Source of the DNA: Chara braunii
Lineage: Eukaryota > Streptophyta > Charophyceae > Charales > Characeae
DNA: 39,218 bases
Direction of reading: 5' to 3'
NCBI GenBank assembly: GCA_003427395.1
Contig: BFEA01000186.1
Location: forward strand, 1,206,007-1,245,224
Below, in pieces: positions 1 through 9,754 of this stretch. Position numbers and translations under genes: made by a program. The notes below the pieces were generated by a model that saw only the letters and a program-made list of their open reading frames with translations, was not told where the DNA came from and did no database searches. Position 1 is the stretch's first letter. Each line of letters starts with the position of its first letter.

Positions 1-92
1 TGACGCAGGTATTGTACACAGGTAAGTTGGGGAACTAGGGATCGAGCCCTGGGATCTATCTCAGCTACCACGAATTGGTGAAAACCGTTTCA
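1..92 (-). mobile_element. Terminal part of a Ty3/gypsy LTR, cut by the window edge
   Basis: The block matches the right end of the two LTRs further along the window (12356-12471 and 21090-21207). It shares the phrase ggatcgagccctgggatcta and the terminus gtttca, which ends in the expected CA at position 92. Orientation is the same as the element at 11694-21207, so this would be the outer or inner end of a second copy or a solo LTR lying mostly left of the window. Divergence from the other two copies is obvious, so it is an older or different insertion. No target-site duplication can be tested because the left end is missing. Confidence 0.7.
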
Positions 93-267
93 TGTCTTTA
101 TTTCATGTGCTATTCTGAACCGCCCTCCCATGTGTACTGATGCGAATAATTCGGTTTCGACAGCCCTCGGAACTGGTACTGTATACTGTAGCTGTAGCTG
201 TGACTATGTCACTGGGTTGATGTTAACTTGTTTTTTTTTTCGATTTCCTTCCCCTCAACGATCGTTT

Positions 268-270
<3 letters not shown>

Positions 271-341
<71 letters not shown>
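271..341. repeat. (CT)n microsatellite
   Basis: An uninterrupted CT dinucleotide run of about 71 bases. It produces artificial Ser-Leu or Arg-Glu open frames on both strands, which should not be annotated as proteins. Confidence 0.98.
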
Positions 342-344
<3 letters not shown>

Positions 345-525
345 GTTATTGTTGTGGGGAGTCTGGGGACATTCTGTATTGTTGGTCTGTCCACGTCTCG
401 ATCTATCTTGTTTTGGCCACCCTTTTCTTCGCCGGTGTGACTTGTTGTGGCTGCATTTCAGCTGCAGGCCAAGACAGCTTCTGGCTTCGTATTTCTGTTC
501 TGAAGAAGATAAGGCTTTGGCCGCC

Positions 526-582
526 ATGGCCCCTGTAGTTGCGGAGTCCAAACGTTTCGTGCAGTGTCTCGAGGTGGTGGAG
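526..582 (+). CDS. Possible short first coding exon
   Basis: The ATG at 526 sits in a near-ideal initiation context (gccgccatggcc) and opens a 19-codon frame (starting MAPVVAESKRF) that runs to a possible GT donor at 583 (AG|GTGTGA). The next in-frame stop follows only a few bases later, so it can be coding only if spliced there. An AG acceptor-like pyrimidine tract lies just upstream near 460. No partner exon could be identified and the peptide matches no family I know. Treat as a weak candidate. Confidence 0.2.
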
Positions 583-1792
583 GTGTGAAACGACTCACGA
601 AGCCATTCCTGTCATTCATGAATTGCATGAACAACTTTAACGATTACATCTTTGTCCCATGTTGCAGCCTGTGTTCCCAAAACGATTCCGCCCATACTGC
701 GCCTGCCTGTGGAGGTGAAGCATGATTAGTTACATATCTCGCAAATCTTAGACAATGTGCGGGAAAGGTGCAAAATCTCTTGGTTGGGGTGACTGAAAAG
801 GCAGAAAAGAAAGCAATGTCTACAATCATGCTCTTTCCGAACCTGCATCCCTTGGGGTATGCAAAGGCCTTTGATGAAATGTGTACAAACACTGTGCATG
901 AAACCAGCTTGATGAAAATTTATACAGCCTCATGACCTGCTGATGGGATGTGTTTGTGGGTCCTGATATGTATGTTTTCTTGCTTGTGCTTGTTTCATTA
1001 CATTCCGTCTAGACACGCTTCTCGCCTCCGTTCCTCTTTGCTATTTCTTTTTAGATCTTTCCTGTTGTTTGCTGATAGATCCCACCACATCCATGTGAAA
1101 ATAAGTGCACCTTCATTTCCTTTCTGATTTTCTCAGTTCCTTTTGAGGCTAAGAAATCTGTTGTTTCGGTGACCTGTCCCTTTGTCAGAGTTTGCCTGCC
1201 TCTCTGCTTTCTTCCCTTTTGGGGGGGGGGAAGGTAAGAATTGCTGGTTGGAAAAGAAAACTTGGGGTGTTCAAATCCTTGATTGAGTGTGTGAAAATGC
1301 TGTGGAATCAATTATTATTTTCTTGTCAGAGTTGCCTCTTTCGTCAGTTGGATGCGTTTTGCAGGTCTTATCTGTACTATGTCTGTTCCGCAGTTCTGTA
1401 CCGCAGTTCTGTACTGTCATGCTTCTCGCATTATACTCCATTACCTCTTTTGCATTCATTGCCGGATCCCAATGTTCTCTGTTGTTTCCTCATCCCACGA
1501 ACCGATGACAAAATTATATGCGCACCTCTGTATTTCTTTGTTTCATCATTCCCTTAACGCTTAGAAATATGCTGCGCGCCTCTCTGCTTTTGTCGTTTCT
1601 TTTGCCCTTGGTATTTGTCTTGTTTGACTGTTTCTGCTGCATTAACTGACTGATTGATAGTTGGATGGATGAACCAATCAATTAATTGGTTGATTGCTTT
1701 TAAGGACCCATTGATTAGTGGGGCAGTTGACTGGTTGATTGGTCCGTCTCCACTCTTGAGGCCAACATTCTTGTCAGAACTTGAAAGACTAG

Positions 1793-1885
1793 GGCGGGGT
1801 GAGGGCAGGCTGTGGGTGGGTTGGGGACGGGGATGGGGACGGGGACGGGGACGGGGATTGGGATTGGGATGGGGAGAGGGGAAGG
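1793..1885 (+). repeat. G-rich tandem repeat (GGGGAC / GGGATT units)
   Basis: The tract contains many G3-G4 runs separated by short spacers, including consecutive ggggac hexamers followed by gggatt hexamers and ending in a ggaagg run. The layout permits G-quadruplex formation on the plus strand. It is a low-complexity repeat; the glycine-rich open frame over it is not a credible gene. Confidence 0.75.
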
Positions 1886-2132
1886 AAGGAAGGAAATAGA
1901 ACTAGATGGAATTTATTAAGATCAAATCCAATGTGAAATTATGGATATGTCATCAAGTTCTGCATGTGGAAGAGAGGGGGATGAAATGGAAAGCCAGTGA
2001 CTCCTAGCTGGCGGTTGGCTCATGCAATTTTGCGTCTGATACATTTGTGATTTTGACCTTGATGCAGTGGCTTTGATGCTCTTCCGTTCTTGATTTATAT
2101 GGGAAACGAATCTACGTAACATCCATCCAGGT

Positions 2133-2396
2133 TTTAAAAAGAAGTGAAGGCGGCCTGCTCACACCATCTAGTCCACAGAATGTGGTGGTGGTGGTCAAAT
2201 GGAGGGATGGCAATGGCAGCCCTTTCGCACCATCGAGTCCGCGGAACCCAGTTGTGAAGCGGAGGGATAGCAGCCCGTTTGCATTATCCAGAGGGAACGA
2301 GGATTTCAATACACAAACTCCAGAGGAGATTATTGGGATTGCGAGGAGTGGTTCATGCAACGGCAAGTTCAATCGTTCTCCGGTACGACGAGGATG
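2133..2396 (+). CDS. Possible exon or repeat-derived ORF with repeated SPFAPSSP-like units
   Basis: After an acceptor-like CAG at about 2130 the plus strand is open for about 87 codons to a TGA at 2397. The peptide carries an internal repeat of about 22 residues (TPSSPQN..., APSSPRN..., ALSRGNE...), matching a DNA repeat of about 66 bases. The minus strand is also open here, so the frame may simply reflect the repeat. No family is recognised. It lies just before a block of non-coding repeats, and may be part of an unidentified transposable element or a lone exon. Confidence 0.25.
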
Positions 2397-2584
2397 ACTT
2401 GGCTCATCCACAGCCCCATGACCTACAGTCGATCACAACACAAAACCATTATAAAATTAGAGCCGCCTAAAACTTCAACATGAAAAGCAAAGAATGACAA
2501 TGGAAGCCAGTATCACTAGGCAGAGAGCAGCCTGGAGAGGGGAAGGGGGACCATAAACCAAGAGGGGGAGGGGGCGGGGAGAAG

Positions 2585-2890
2585 AGAGAAAGCAATTCAC
2601 ACAGGTAGGTTTTAGTTCTTGAGGAGCTTGAGGGTGATGTTGGCTGGGTACAGCCAACAGGTTGTCCTGTTTTTCTTTGTTTTGGACGTCGATAAAAATA
2701 GAAAAAAATGGCAAAAGCAAAGCAGTTGTTTTGTTAAAGGGCTGAAGGCGAGAGGAGAGAAAGCACTTGGCATGGGTAGGTGTTGGTTCTTGAGGAGCTT
2801 AAGGGTGATGTTGGCTGGGTAGAGCCAACAGTCTGTCTTGTTTTCTTTCTTTTGGACTTGTGGTTACAAATGGCAAAGCAAAGCAGCTGT
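2585..2890 (+). repeat. Two tandem copies of a ~165-bp repeat with a GTTGGCTG hairpin
   Basis: Two adjacent units start at about 2585 and 2752 and share gagagaaagca, a ttcttgaggagctt core, a hairpin (gttggctg-ggta-cagccaac), and a tail of tgtcttgttttctttnttttggac plus atggcaaagcaaagcag. Further copies are at 3222-3345 and 4668-4815. The hairpin is perfect over 8 bp in the first copy and carries one mismatch in the second. The family is not one I recognise; minus-strand translation of the units is similar between copies, but frames are short. Confidence 0.75.
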
Positions 2891-3215
2891 TTGGCGCAAG
2901 GGCTGAAGCGAAGCTCCATTTCCCCCAGTTAATCTACTGGTGCTGTCCGCTAGGCCTTTGCCACTGGTTCAGCATACCCGGCAAGCATCCAAACTTTCCC
3001 TGCCCTGCCACAGTTACTTTAAAGGACAACTTTGGAAAGGAAGGAAAAGCATTGTGACTTTGTCATGTCTGAAACAGTCCCTGGTGTGTACACCATGTGG
3101 ATGGTGAAAGACATTCTGATGCATGATCTGCATCTTCATGCTCCAGACGGCTAGATGCAGATGATCGGGCCTGTTACGCAACTCAATGGCCTCTTGGATG
3201 TCCTTCCTGAATGAA
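2740..3215. repeat. Segmental repeat, uninterrupted copy
   Basis: This segment is repeated at 4640-4864 plus 5445-5704. The match covers the aatctactggtgctgtccgcta / ggcctttgc junction, the ggcaagcatccaaactttccc region and the final caccatgtggatggtgaaag...gatgtccttcctgaatgaaattg block. At the position where the second copy carries a 578-bp insertion (after the TA at about 2953-2954) this copy is continuous, so it records the pre-insertion sequence. On the minus strand both copies share a peptide stretch (around RPDHLHLAVWSMKMQI), suggesting descent from a coding sequence of an unidentified element. Confidence 0.8.
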
Positions 3216-3221
3216 ATTGTG

Positions 3222-3345
3222 AGGAAGCAATTCGCACAGGTAGGTGTTAGTTCTTGAGGACCTTGAGGGTGATGCTGGCTGGGTACAGCCAACAGGTTGT
3301 CCTGTTTGCTTTGTTTTGGACGTCGTCGAAAACAGCGAAAAATCA
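3222..3345 (+). repeat. Third copy of the GTTGGCTG-hairpin repeat
   Basis: Contains ttcttgaggaccttgagggtgatgctggctgggtacagccaacaggttgtcctg, a diverged version of the units at 2585 and 2752, including the hairpin with ggta loop. It is broken off at the cgtcgaaaac sequence near 3325. Confidence 0.7.
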
Positions 3346-3468
3346 TACTTGCGGCGCATAGATGAAGTGCGCTGCGCAGTGCACGGTGCGCTAATCGCCG
3401 ATGCGAGTGCCGAAAAAAAAGAAAAAAAGAAGCAACAGTGATGTGTCGTGATGTGTGTATACACACTG

Positions 3469-3471
<3 letters not shown>

Positions 3472-3525
<54 letters not shown>
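3472..3525. repeat. (GA)n microsatellite
   Basis: A GA dinucleotide run of about 54 bases, giving spurious Arg-Glu frames. Confidence 0.98.
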
Positions 3526-3526
<1 letters not shown>

Positions 3527-3660
3527 ACAGAGCCTTTTCACATTGTTCAGACAACCCCTGCCGGTATTTCAAAAGGTCCCTGCCAAAAATTGGCAAGGGT
3601 CCCGTCGGCAGGAGACGGGTGGTCACTGGAGGGGTTGCCACTGGACTTGTGGTAAGGAGG

Positions 3661-4302
3661 GAGCAGGCCAGCTATATATGGTGTAGCTTCGAATTCAGGT
3701 CCGTGTTTCAGCAGTTATGGGTTACCGACTTACTAACTCGGCATGTGATATTCAGGGCTTCACTCCACTACTCACTGTATGTGCAAAACTAGAATGAATC
3801 TTCTCAGAGAAACTGGAATCTTACAAGCCATACGTTTTTTTTTCCTGCAAGTGCTGATGAGTGGAGCGAGGTCCTTAGGGCCACTGCACGTAAGAAAAGG
3901 AAAAACAAAATAACGACACAGCTACTGTATGTGCAAAACTAGAGTGAATCTTCTCCTAGAAACTGGAACCATACAAGCCACACATTTTTCTTTTCTGCAA
4001 GTGCTGATGAATGGAGCAAGGCCCTTAGGGCCACTGCTTGTAAGAAAAGAAAAAACAAAATAGCGAGACAGCTACTGCATGTGCAAAACTAGAATGAATC
4101 TTCCCCTAAAAACTAGAACCATACAACCCATACGTTTTTCTTTTGTGCAAGAGCTGGTGAGTGGAGCGAGGCCCTTAGGGCCACTGAAGAGGAAAAAACA
4201 AAAAAACGAGACAGCTACTGTAGTGTTTGTAGCAAGTTCGTAACCCATAACTCTTGGAACACAGACCTGAATCCGAAGCCAGGATATATTGCTGGCTTGC
4301 TC
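3661..4302. mobile_element. Inverted-repeat element containing three 150-bp tandem units
   Basis: The left arm (3661-3735) and right arm (about 4228-4302) are imperfect inverted repeats of about 75 bp. Both begin gagca[g/a]gccagc and contain the ...attcaggt[c/t][c/t]gtgtt...gttatgggtta core when the right arm is read on the minus strand. Between them lie three head-to-tail copies of a unit starting tactg[t/c]atgtgcaaaactag, with gtgcaaaact at 3781, 3931 and 4081 (period exactly 150); the third is shortened to about 140 bp. Each unit holds a hairpin, agtgg...gcccttagggc..cact. No coding capacity. This is the architecture of a non-autonomous DNA transposon with internal tandem repeats; the superfamily is undetermined. 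Confidence 0.7.
3775..4221 (+). repeat. Three tandem 150-bp units inside the inverted-repeat element
   Basis: Units start at about 3775, 3925 and 4075. Each runs from tgtgcaaaactag through ctgcaagtgctgatgagtgg, a hairpin around cccttaggg, and a purine-rich gaaaaaacaaaat tail. The first two are the same length; the third has lost about 10 bp near its end. Confidence 0.85.
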
Positions 4303-4864
4303 ATATTCCTCCAGCAGTTCAAATCATGTTCTTCCAAATGAATGGGATTCCCGCTAATTCTTTGCAGGGGACCGTGCGGAAAATTTACTAAATCCAATGA
4401 GGAGTACAATGTGACCCGAAAATATTCTCTTTTTGTGCATTTACAATTTTTAAAAGGGAGGGACACTTATGGGTACCACGGCCTACCCTTTCTGATTAAA
4501 AAAAAAAAAATTATTGTGCAAATGCACCGCATCACGTGCGTGCGCACTGTGTGCGAATGCGCTGTGCGGCGCACGTGCGCAACTTGCGCACACGTGATGC
4601 ACCGCAAGTATGCAAAAAATGGCAAAAGCAAAAGAGTTGTTTGGTTAAAGGGCTGAAGGTGAGAGGAGAGAAAGCAATTGGCACAGGTAGTGTTGGTTCT
4701 TGAGGAGCTTGATGGTGATGTTGACTGGGTCGAGGCAACATGTTGTCCTGTTTTCTTTCTTTTGGACTTATGGTTAAAAATGGCAAAGCAAAGCAGTTGT
4801 TTGGTGCAAGGGCTGAAACGTGAAGCTCCATTTGCCCCAGTTAATCTACTGGTGCTGTCCGCTA

Positions 4865-5442
4865 CCTTCTTAACCCCGAAAAAAATGTACGTACGTTCTA
4901 TTCGAATTACCTCTGGAAATCGGGTTTTCAGAAATCGCTTGTTTCTCCCCGAATAGAACGTGCATTCGAACATAACGTACGTACGTTGTATTCGAATACA
5001 ACGTGCGTATGTTGTATTCGAATTTTCGGAACTTTGATTTTCCAAAAGTAATCAAAAAAATCCGAAAAAAAAAATGTTATACAATAATGCAATACAAACA
5101 ACGTTTGCCTGAGGGTCTTATCGAAATTCACGAGAAAATTCGCGAAAAAAATAAAAACGAGGATGAAAATGTGTTTTACAACTTTTACTGTTTTTTTTCA
5201 GAATTTCGATTTAAAAAAAAACTTCAGTAAAAAATCCGAAAAAAAAGTATGTTGTACAACATTGCAATGCAAACAACTTTTGCCTGAGGGTCTTGGCAAA
5301 ATTCCCAACAAAATTTGAGATAAAAATAAAAACAATGGCGGTACTACAGACTTCTGAAAAGTTGTACCCTAAAAGTCGTTCTATAACGTACGTAAGTTGT
5401 ATTCGTATACGAGGTACGTACGTTTTTTTCGGGTTAAGAAGG
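4865..5442. mobile_element. TA-flanked terminal-inverted-repeat element (Tc1/mariner/Stowaway-like)
   Basis: The left end reads ccttcttaaccccgaaaaaa and the right end, on the minus strand, reads ccttcttaacccgaaaaaaa; both arms then reach gtacgtacgt. The element is bounded on both sides by TA (4863-4864 and 5443-5444), and the related unoccupied sequence at 2740-3215 contains a single TA at the same point. This gives a dinucleotide target duplication typical of the Tc1/mariner superfamily. Inside are gtacgtacgt and attcgaat palindromes and two direct copies of a ~100-bp AT-rich block (5058-5158 and 5232-5333, both containing tgcctgagggtctt). No transposase frame is present, so it is non-autonomous. 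Confidence 0.85.
5058..5333 (+). repeat. Direct repeat inside the TA-flanked element
   Basis: Two copies of about 100 bp (5058-5158 and 5232-5333) share aaatccgaaaaaaa, a [t/c]aata[a/t]tgcaat-like core, caaacaac.tttgcctgagggtctt, and a final aaaataaaaac. They are separated by a 73-bp spacer rich in A and T runs. Confidence 0.85.
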
Positions 5443-5704
5443 TAGGCCTTTGCGACTGGTTCAGCATAGCCGGCAAACATCCGAACTTTGCCTGTCCTGC
5501 CACAGTTACTTTGAAGACAACTTTGGGAAGGAAGGAAATGCATTGCGAGTTTGTCATGTCTGAAACAGTCCATACACCATGTGGATGGTGAAAGACATTC
5601 TGATGCAAGATCTGCATCTTCATGCTCCAAACGGCTAGATGCAGATGATCGGGCCTGTTATGCAACTCTCTAGCGTCTTGGATGTCCTTCCTGAATGAAA
5701 TTGT

Positions 5705-8700
5705 AACTTCAGTGGTTTCACGCTCGATCCTGGGCCTGTCCGCACTGCACATCAAATGAGTAAAATGTGTGTGTATCTTGAGCTAGAAGGTGGAATGGTA
5801 CACCCTCCATGTTTTCTTGTCTGTCGTTTTTGCTCTGGTTGGCGGTGCGGCTTGCTCACACTCCCGAGATTGTAAAAGCATACTTGAGAATATGGGTAGG
5901 TGCATTGTGCCACAGACGGATGGGACTAGATTAATACATCGGAATCCCCTATATGTGATCTGCCCTCTGTTTGTATTCCTATCGTCTCCACTCTTCAGCT
6001 GGCGAGTTTCTCCAAATGTCTGTCATTGTGTTCTGGAGTGTGGTTGGATCGTCTGAGTCCATTCATTTGAATTGCAGTCTGAGGTTTCGATGTGCACATG
6101 AAGGTGCCATGTTTAACATGGGGGTTCCATTTGGTTGGGGTATATGAAGGTGTGCTACAGTATTCTGCGCTGCCGAAACGTGGGCGAGTTGTCATACATT
6201 TCCATTCGTTGCAACTGTTGTTCTTTTGCTAGTACGAACTGAATCCACCCCGCTTGTTGCCTGCAGGTACAGACCTACTGGAACCCCCGGGGGCTTCCCT
6301 GGGGCTGTAGGCTGCCACGAATATCTGCCAAAGAAAAGAAAAGGGGATTGTGCTGTTTCACTGACTGGCCTCCGTCCTGGTCTGGGATATGCACTTCACT
6401 TGTTGCATGCAGGACATGTATATTCCAAGGATTGGGGGCCGAGGTGTATCGTGGCCTTTTGACCACAAAGAGAACCAGGACGGAGGAGGTATGCTTCTTC
6501 TTCTTCATCTTGCTTTGTTCTCTTTTTCCTGTTTTGTTTTCACCATGACGGAGGTGTGCTAAAATGGACCGAGTTAAACATGAGAACTCATTCCCTTGCT
6601 TGCAGTCCTTGGCTTTGTGTCTCATATGCTATCAGCCCTATGATCCGTGCCGAGCTGCAGTACACGGGAAGTAATCCAAGTCGAAATTGTTTGCGACACT
6701 GGTTATACGCGTTTGTTTGTTTTGGCAGCTTTGACCAAGAGTGCTGATGTTTACTGAGTGCATGATAACAGGGAGCATTAATCCCCGAGTAGTGGGACTT
6801 CTCTCAAAAAGGCATTTCGGACGGAGCAAGGTGAACTTGAAAAGAATCCAGCCCCCGTGCAGGTGAATTAGCACCTGCATTTATTACAAGAGAGGGAAGT
6901 TTTCTACCGTCTGTAAACCTCTACGGCGTTTGAAACCCATGGCCCTTCAGGCTGCCAAGATGCTTTCAGGGAAATGCAAGGGCTACTGGGGCAGTTTTCA
7001 CCCACTAACCCATTGGTCTGCTCAGCAGGTGGAGGAGGATTGGCTCCAACTGTTTCGAGGAAACATATTTTAGGGTCTTCCTTGCCCCCCAATGCTTGAC
7101 TAATAGATGTTTGCTCACTGACAGTAGAAGAGAGACCCTCTACCCACTCTTGTGGCTGAATGGTACACGTACGTAGCTGTTGGATGTACGAGAAGATTGT
7201 GACTTCAAATCCTGATTGGTACAGTGATGCTAGCGGGTAACCCACTTAAAAAATTGTAAACAGGAAAAAGAGAGTGTTTGCCATGGGAATCCTGGCATGT
7301 GGATGGGATGCTGAGAAAAGACTAACCACAAAGGAAAAGATGTTCTAGCGGAAAATGTTGCAAACTCGTGGTGCACATCACCACCCCTTTTTCTGCCATA
7401 AGCGAATGGACAATTCAGTCAACCAGTCATGTTGTTGATGGTGTAAGCTTGCATGCATTAAATCGGCTCGGGAAAGCACCACCCTACACTCCGGTTGGGT
7501 TTCCTAGACCTCCTAATAAACAACAGTCAGAAGGGAAGAGTTAAGAACGCACTTCTGGAGATGCTTGAATTGAAGCAGGGTTGATTTCGTCTGTAAAGCA
7601 GGAAAAAAAGGAGGGCCCCTTTCTTCATGGTTGCTGGTTCTCTGACAGGCTTCTGGCCTGTCAGATAGGCAAAGTATGACACGGTGCTGATGTGGCATGG
7701 TGACGGGACAGGTCTGATCATGACGAACGGAATGGTGGCGGAGAAGAGGGACAACACTGTCAGGATCTTCAAGAAGACGAAGCTGAAGGGGCTGGAAGAT
7801 TTGGGAGAGGACTGGGTGAGTTAAACCAATCTCGCACCACCGCTCTTGCATACAGACAGTCTTATCTCTTAGGAAAGCATGCCTGCTCCCTCAGGAAGGT
7901 AGGGATGCATCACCGTACACCTTAGAAGAACAGGGGAGAGAGCGACCTGTGAGTTCAGGCACAAGTACACACGCAACATGTACCCCAAGTGAAAATGCAA
8001 TCTCAGACACATTCAATGTCTGCCTCGACAAGTTGTCTGTGTGTTCATGTACAGGCTACTTGCCAAGGAGAAAGAACGTGATGGGAACCTAATAGGATGC
8101 TCAGGTACTGGCCATCTGCCAAGGAGAAAAAACATCATTAGAACATGATAGAATGCGCCTAGAGATTGGGAATAAGGGAGGGAGGGTGGGAGTGAGCCGG
8201 GACCAGTAACCGAAATAAAGATAACGATGGTCTTGCAGTTTCTTTTTTTTTTGTGGGAAGAGTACACAAACTGCCCCCCCAAGTATGCAAATTGAAGGAA
8301 TGCGGTAATTATGGCCGCCTCAAAAACCAAGTTCGAATATTCAATTGAAACAGCTTTTTGCAGTTTAGAACTTGAAATGCAGTCTAGTCGTGTAAGTTTT
8401 GGACAAACGCCACATTGCGAGTGGCCGAGACATCTCGGCTGTGACCCAGCCAGAAGGGGACAGGTCAGGCCTGAATCTGGCCCAAACCGCCGCCAGATGG
8501 TTTTCCAGGGCCTTGTAGGCCCTGGCCCTCGTCACTTGGCGCAGGAAAAAATCCAGAGCTGAAAATTTTTCTCACGACGAGTGAAGTGGGCCCCACAAGG
8601 CCCTGACCCTCCTCACTTGCCACATCTGCCGCAAAAAAGAAATTCAGCTGTATTATGTGACACAACTCTTCCAAGCTCTAGGCCATCAAACTGAATGTCA

Positions 8701-8980
8701 AGTTCCACCGGGGACTATACTGCAACTACCTTTTTTCATTGCAAAACGAAACTAAACCCCCCCTGGCGGTCGTAATTATTGCTGGAAGAATCCATAGTCC
8801 AGTTGGAGAACCTGGATGTGGACCAGCGGAAGCCTAGGTGCATTCTGACCTGGCTATTTCTTTTATTTGTCGTATGCTATTTCTGTCTTTCATCCATTTC
8901 TGTATCAGAAGGAAAGTGGGTCTTCTCACCTGTCAATTGATGATTAGTGATGCTGTGGGGCATTGAGCCGCTGGCATTGT
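5705..8980. other. Unassigned stretch, no supported gene
   Basis: Several medium open frames occur but none has a recognisable domain. The longest are on the minus strand at 6904-7245 (113 codons, starting MGYPLASLYQSG) and 7513-7851 (112 codons, starting MQERWCEIGL). On the plus strand 5790-6056 begins with a hydrophobic stretch (MEWYTLHVFLSVVFALVG), which would pass as a signal peptide if it were expressed. Any of these could be an exon of a widely spaced gene, but splice contexts and homology do not single one out. T-rich runs before AG at 6250-6270, 6405 and 6600 resemble acceptors without clear exons after them. Confidence 0.4.
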
Positions 8981-9368
8981 GCGCGCTGTTGCGCAATACT
9001 TCAGCAAAGACGCAGAGTTCGTACGCTTGAAGGGTGGTGAACTCGATGTATAGCTCTTTTTTTCTCTGAGGAAAATACACCAAAGGCAGCATGTTAATCT
9101 AACCACTGCCCGCTGTTGCGTGCTACTTCAGCACAATTGCAGAGTTTGTAGGTTTCAACGTTGGTGAACTTGATGTGTAGCTACTTTTTTTTTCTGATTA
9201 ATAGAAAGAAAAGGAATCATTTTACTAACGATTGCCCACTGCTGCTGGCTACTTCAGCAAAGTCGCAGAACTCGTAGAGTTTTCTTTTTTGTTTTGAACG
9301 CTAGTGAACTCGATGTGTGGCTTTTCAGATGAAAAGAAAGAAGATGCAGCAGTTTACTCTAACCACTA
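8981..9368 (+). repeat. Tandem repeat, three ~126-bp units
   Basis: Units start at 8981, 9108 and 9234. Each contains gc[c/g]c[a/g]ctg[t/c]tgc, tacttcagca, cgcagag/gcagaactcgtag, ggtgaactcgatgt[a/g]t, a T-rich run, and a purine-rich aaagaaaa..ag segment before ctaaccact. The units have drifted to roughly 75-80 percent identity by eye, so the expansion is old. No coding potential is conserved among the units. Confidence 0.8.
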
Positions 9369-9611
9369 TATGATCGTTTGCCTCGGGCCCCACAGAATCT
9401 TAACCCGTGGTCGCAATTCAGTTGCTTTACGATGCCACAGGTGGGCGGTGGGGCCGGAGTGAGGCTTTGGTAGACATCCTCCCTTGCGTTTCCCAAAGCG
9501 CACAGCTGAATATTTTCAGCCGAGGGGCCAGTTAAAAGAGCCCTCGGCAGGTACTTCTGAGAGATTTTAAACCCAATTCGCAAACTTGCAAGTTATTCCG
9601 TTTTCCTTTTC

Positions 9612-9754
9612 AGGCTATGAAGAATATCCCTTGCCTGTTAGTTCGGCCGTGGAATACCGGAATCCATCTTATGGCTGGGCCTACTCTGTGGTGGTGAAGC
9701 AATGTGGTTGCTTATACCATTTCGGCTTGCAGTTTCAGGGCTTGATCGCATCAT
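9612..9754 (+). CDS. Possible exon, unknown product
   Basis: A pyrimidine-rich tract ending ccttttcag precedes a frame that stays open for about 46 codons to a TGA (near 9752). The peptide begins YEEYPLPVSSAVEYRNPSYG and contains a WAYSVVVKQCGC segment; its composition is protein-like (aromatics, few low-complexity runs). There is a possible GT donor inside it (ctctgtg|gtggtg). No family recognised and no partner exon found. Because it is short, chance cannot be excluded. Confidence 0.25.

Larger units (their letters stand above)
93..2110. other. Mostly non-coding stretch with two simple-sequence tracts
   Basis: Apart from the microsatellite at 271-341, the weak exon candidate at 526-582 and the G-rich repeat near 1793-1885, I see no supported gene here. 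Open frames are short, out of phase with each other and lack recognisable domains. The base composition (T-rich with many pyrimidine runs) resembles intron or intergenic DNA. A run of ttgattgg-like words lies at 1650-1745. Confidence 0.5.
4640..5704. repeat. Segmental repeat, second copy, split by a transposon
   Basis: Positions 4640-4864 and 5445-5704 together match 2740-3215. The copy starts with a degenerate hairpin repeat unit (4668-4815; ttgactgggtcgaggcaac in place of the hairpin), continues through the ttaatctactggtgctgtccgcta junction, is interrupted by the element at 4865-5442, and resumes at ggcctttgcgactggttcagc. The shared minus-strand peptide lies at about 5590-5704. Confidence 0.8.

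Noticed and set aside
209-588. Ser-Leu and Arg-Glu rich open frames over the CT repeat
   Set aside because: They are translations of a dinucleotide repeat in several frames on both strands, with no independent coding support.
3845-3900. CTGATGAGTGG...CCACTGC as further hammerhead ribozymes in the 150-bp units
   Set aside because: A stem follows CTGATGA, but the sequence after it is TGCACG or TGCTTG, not GAAA, and the motif is not kept in the third unit. It is an ordinary hairpin.
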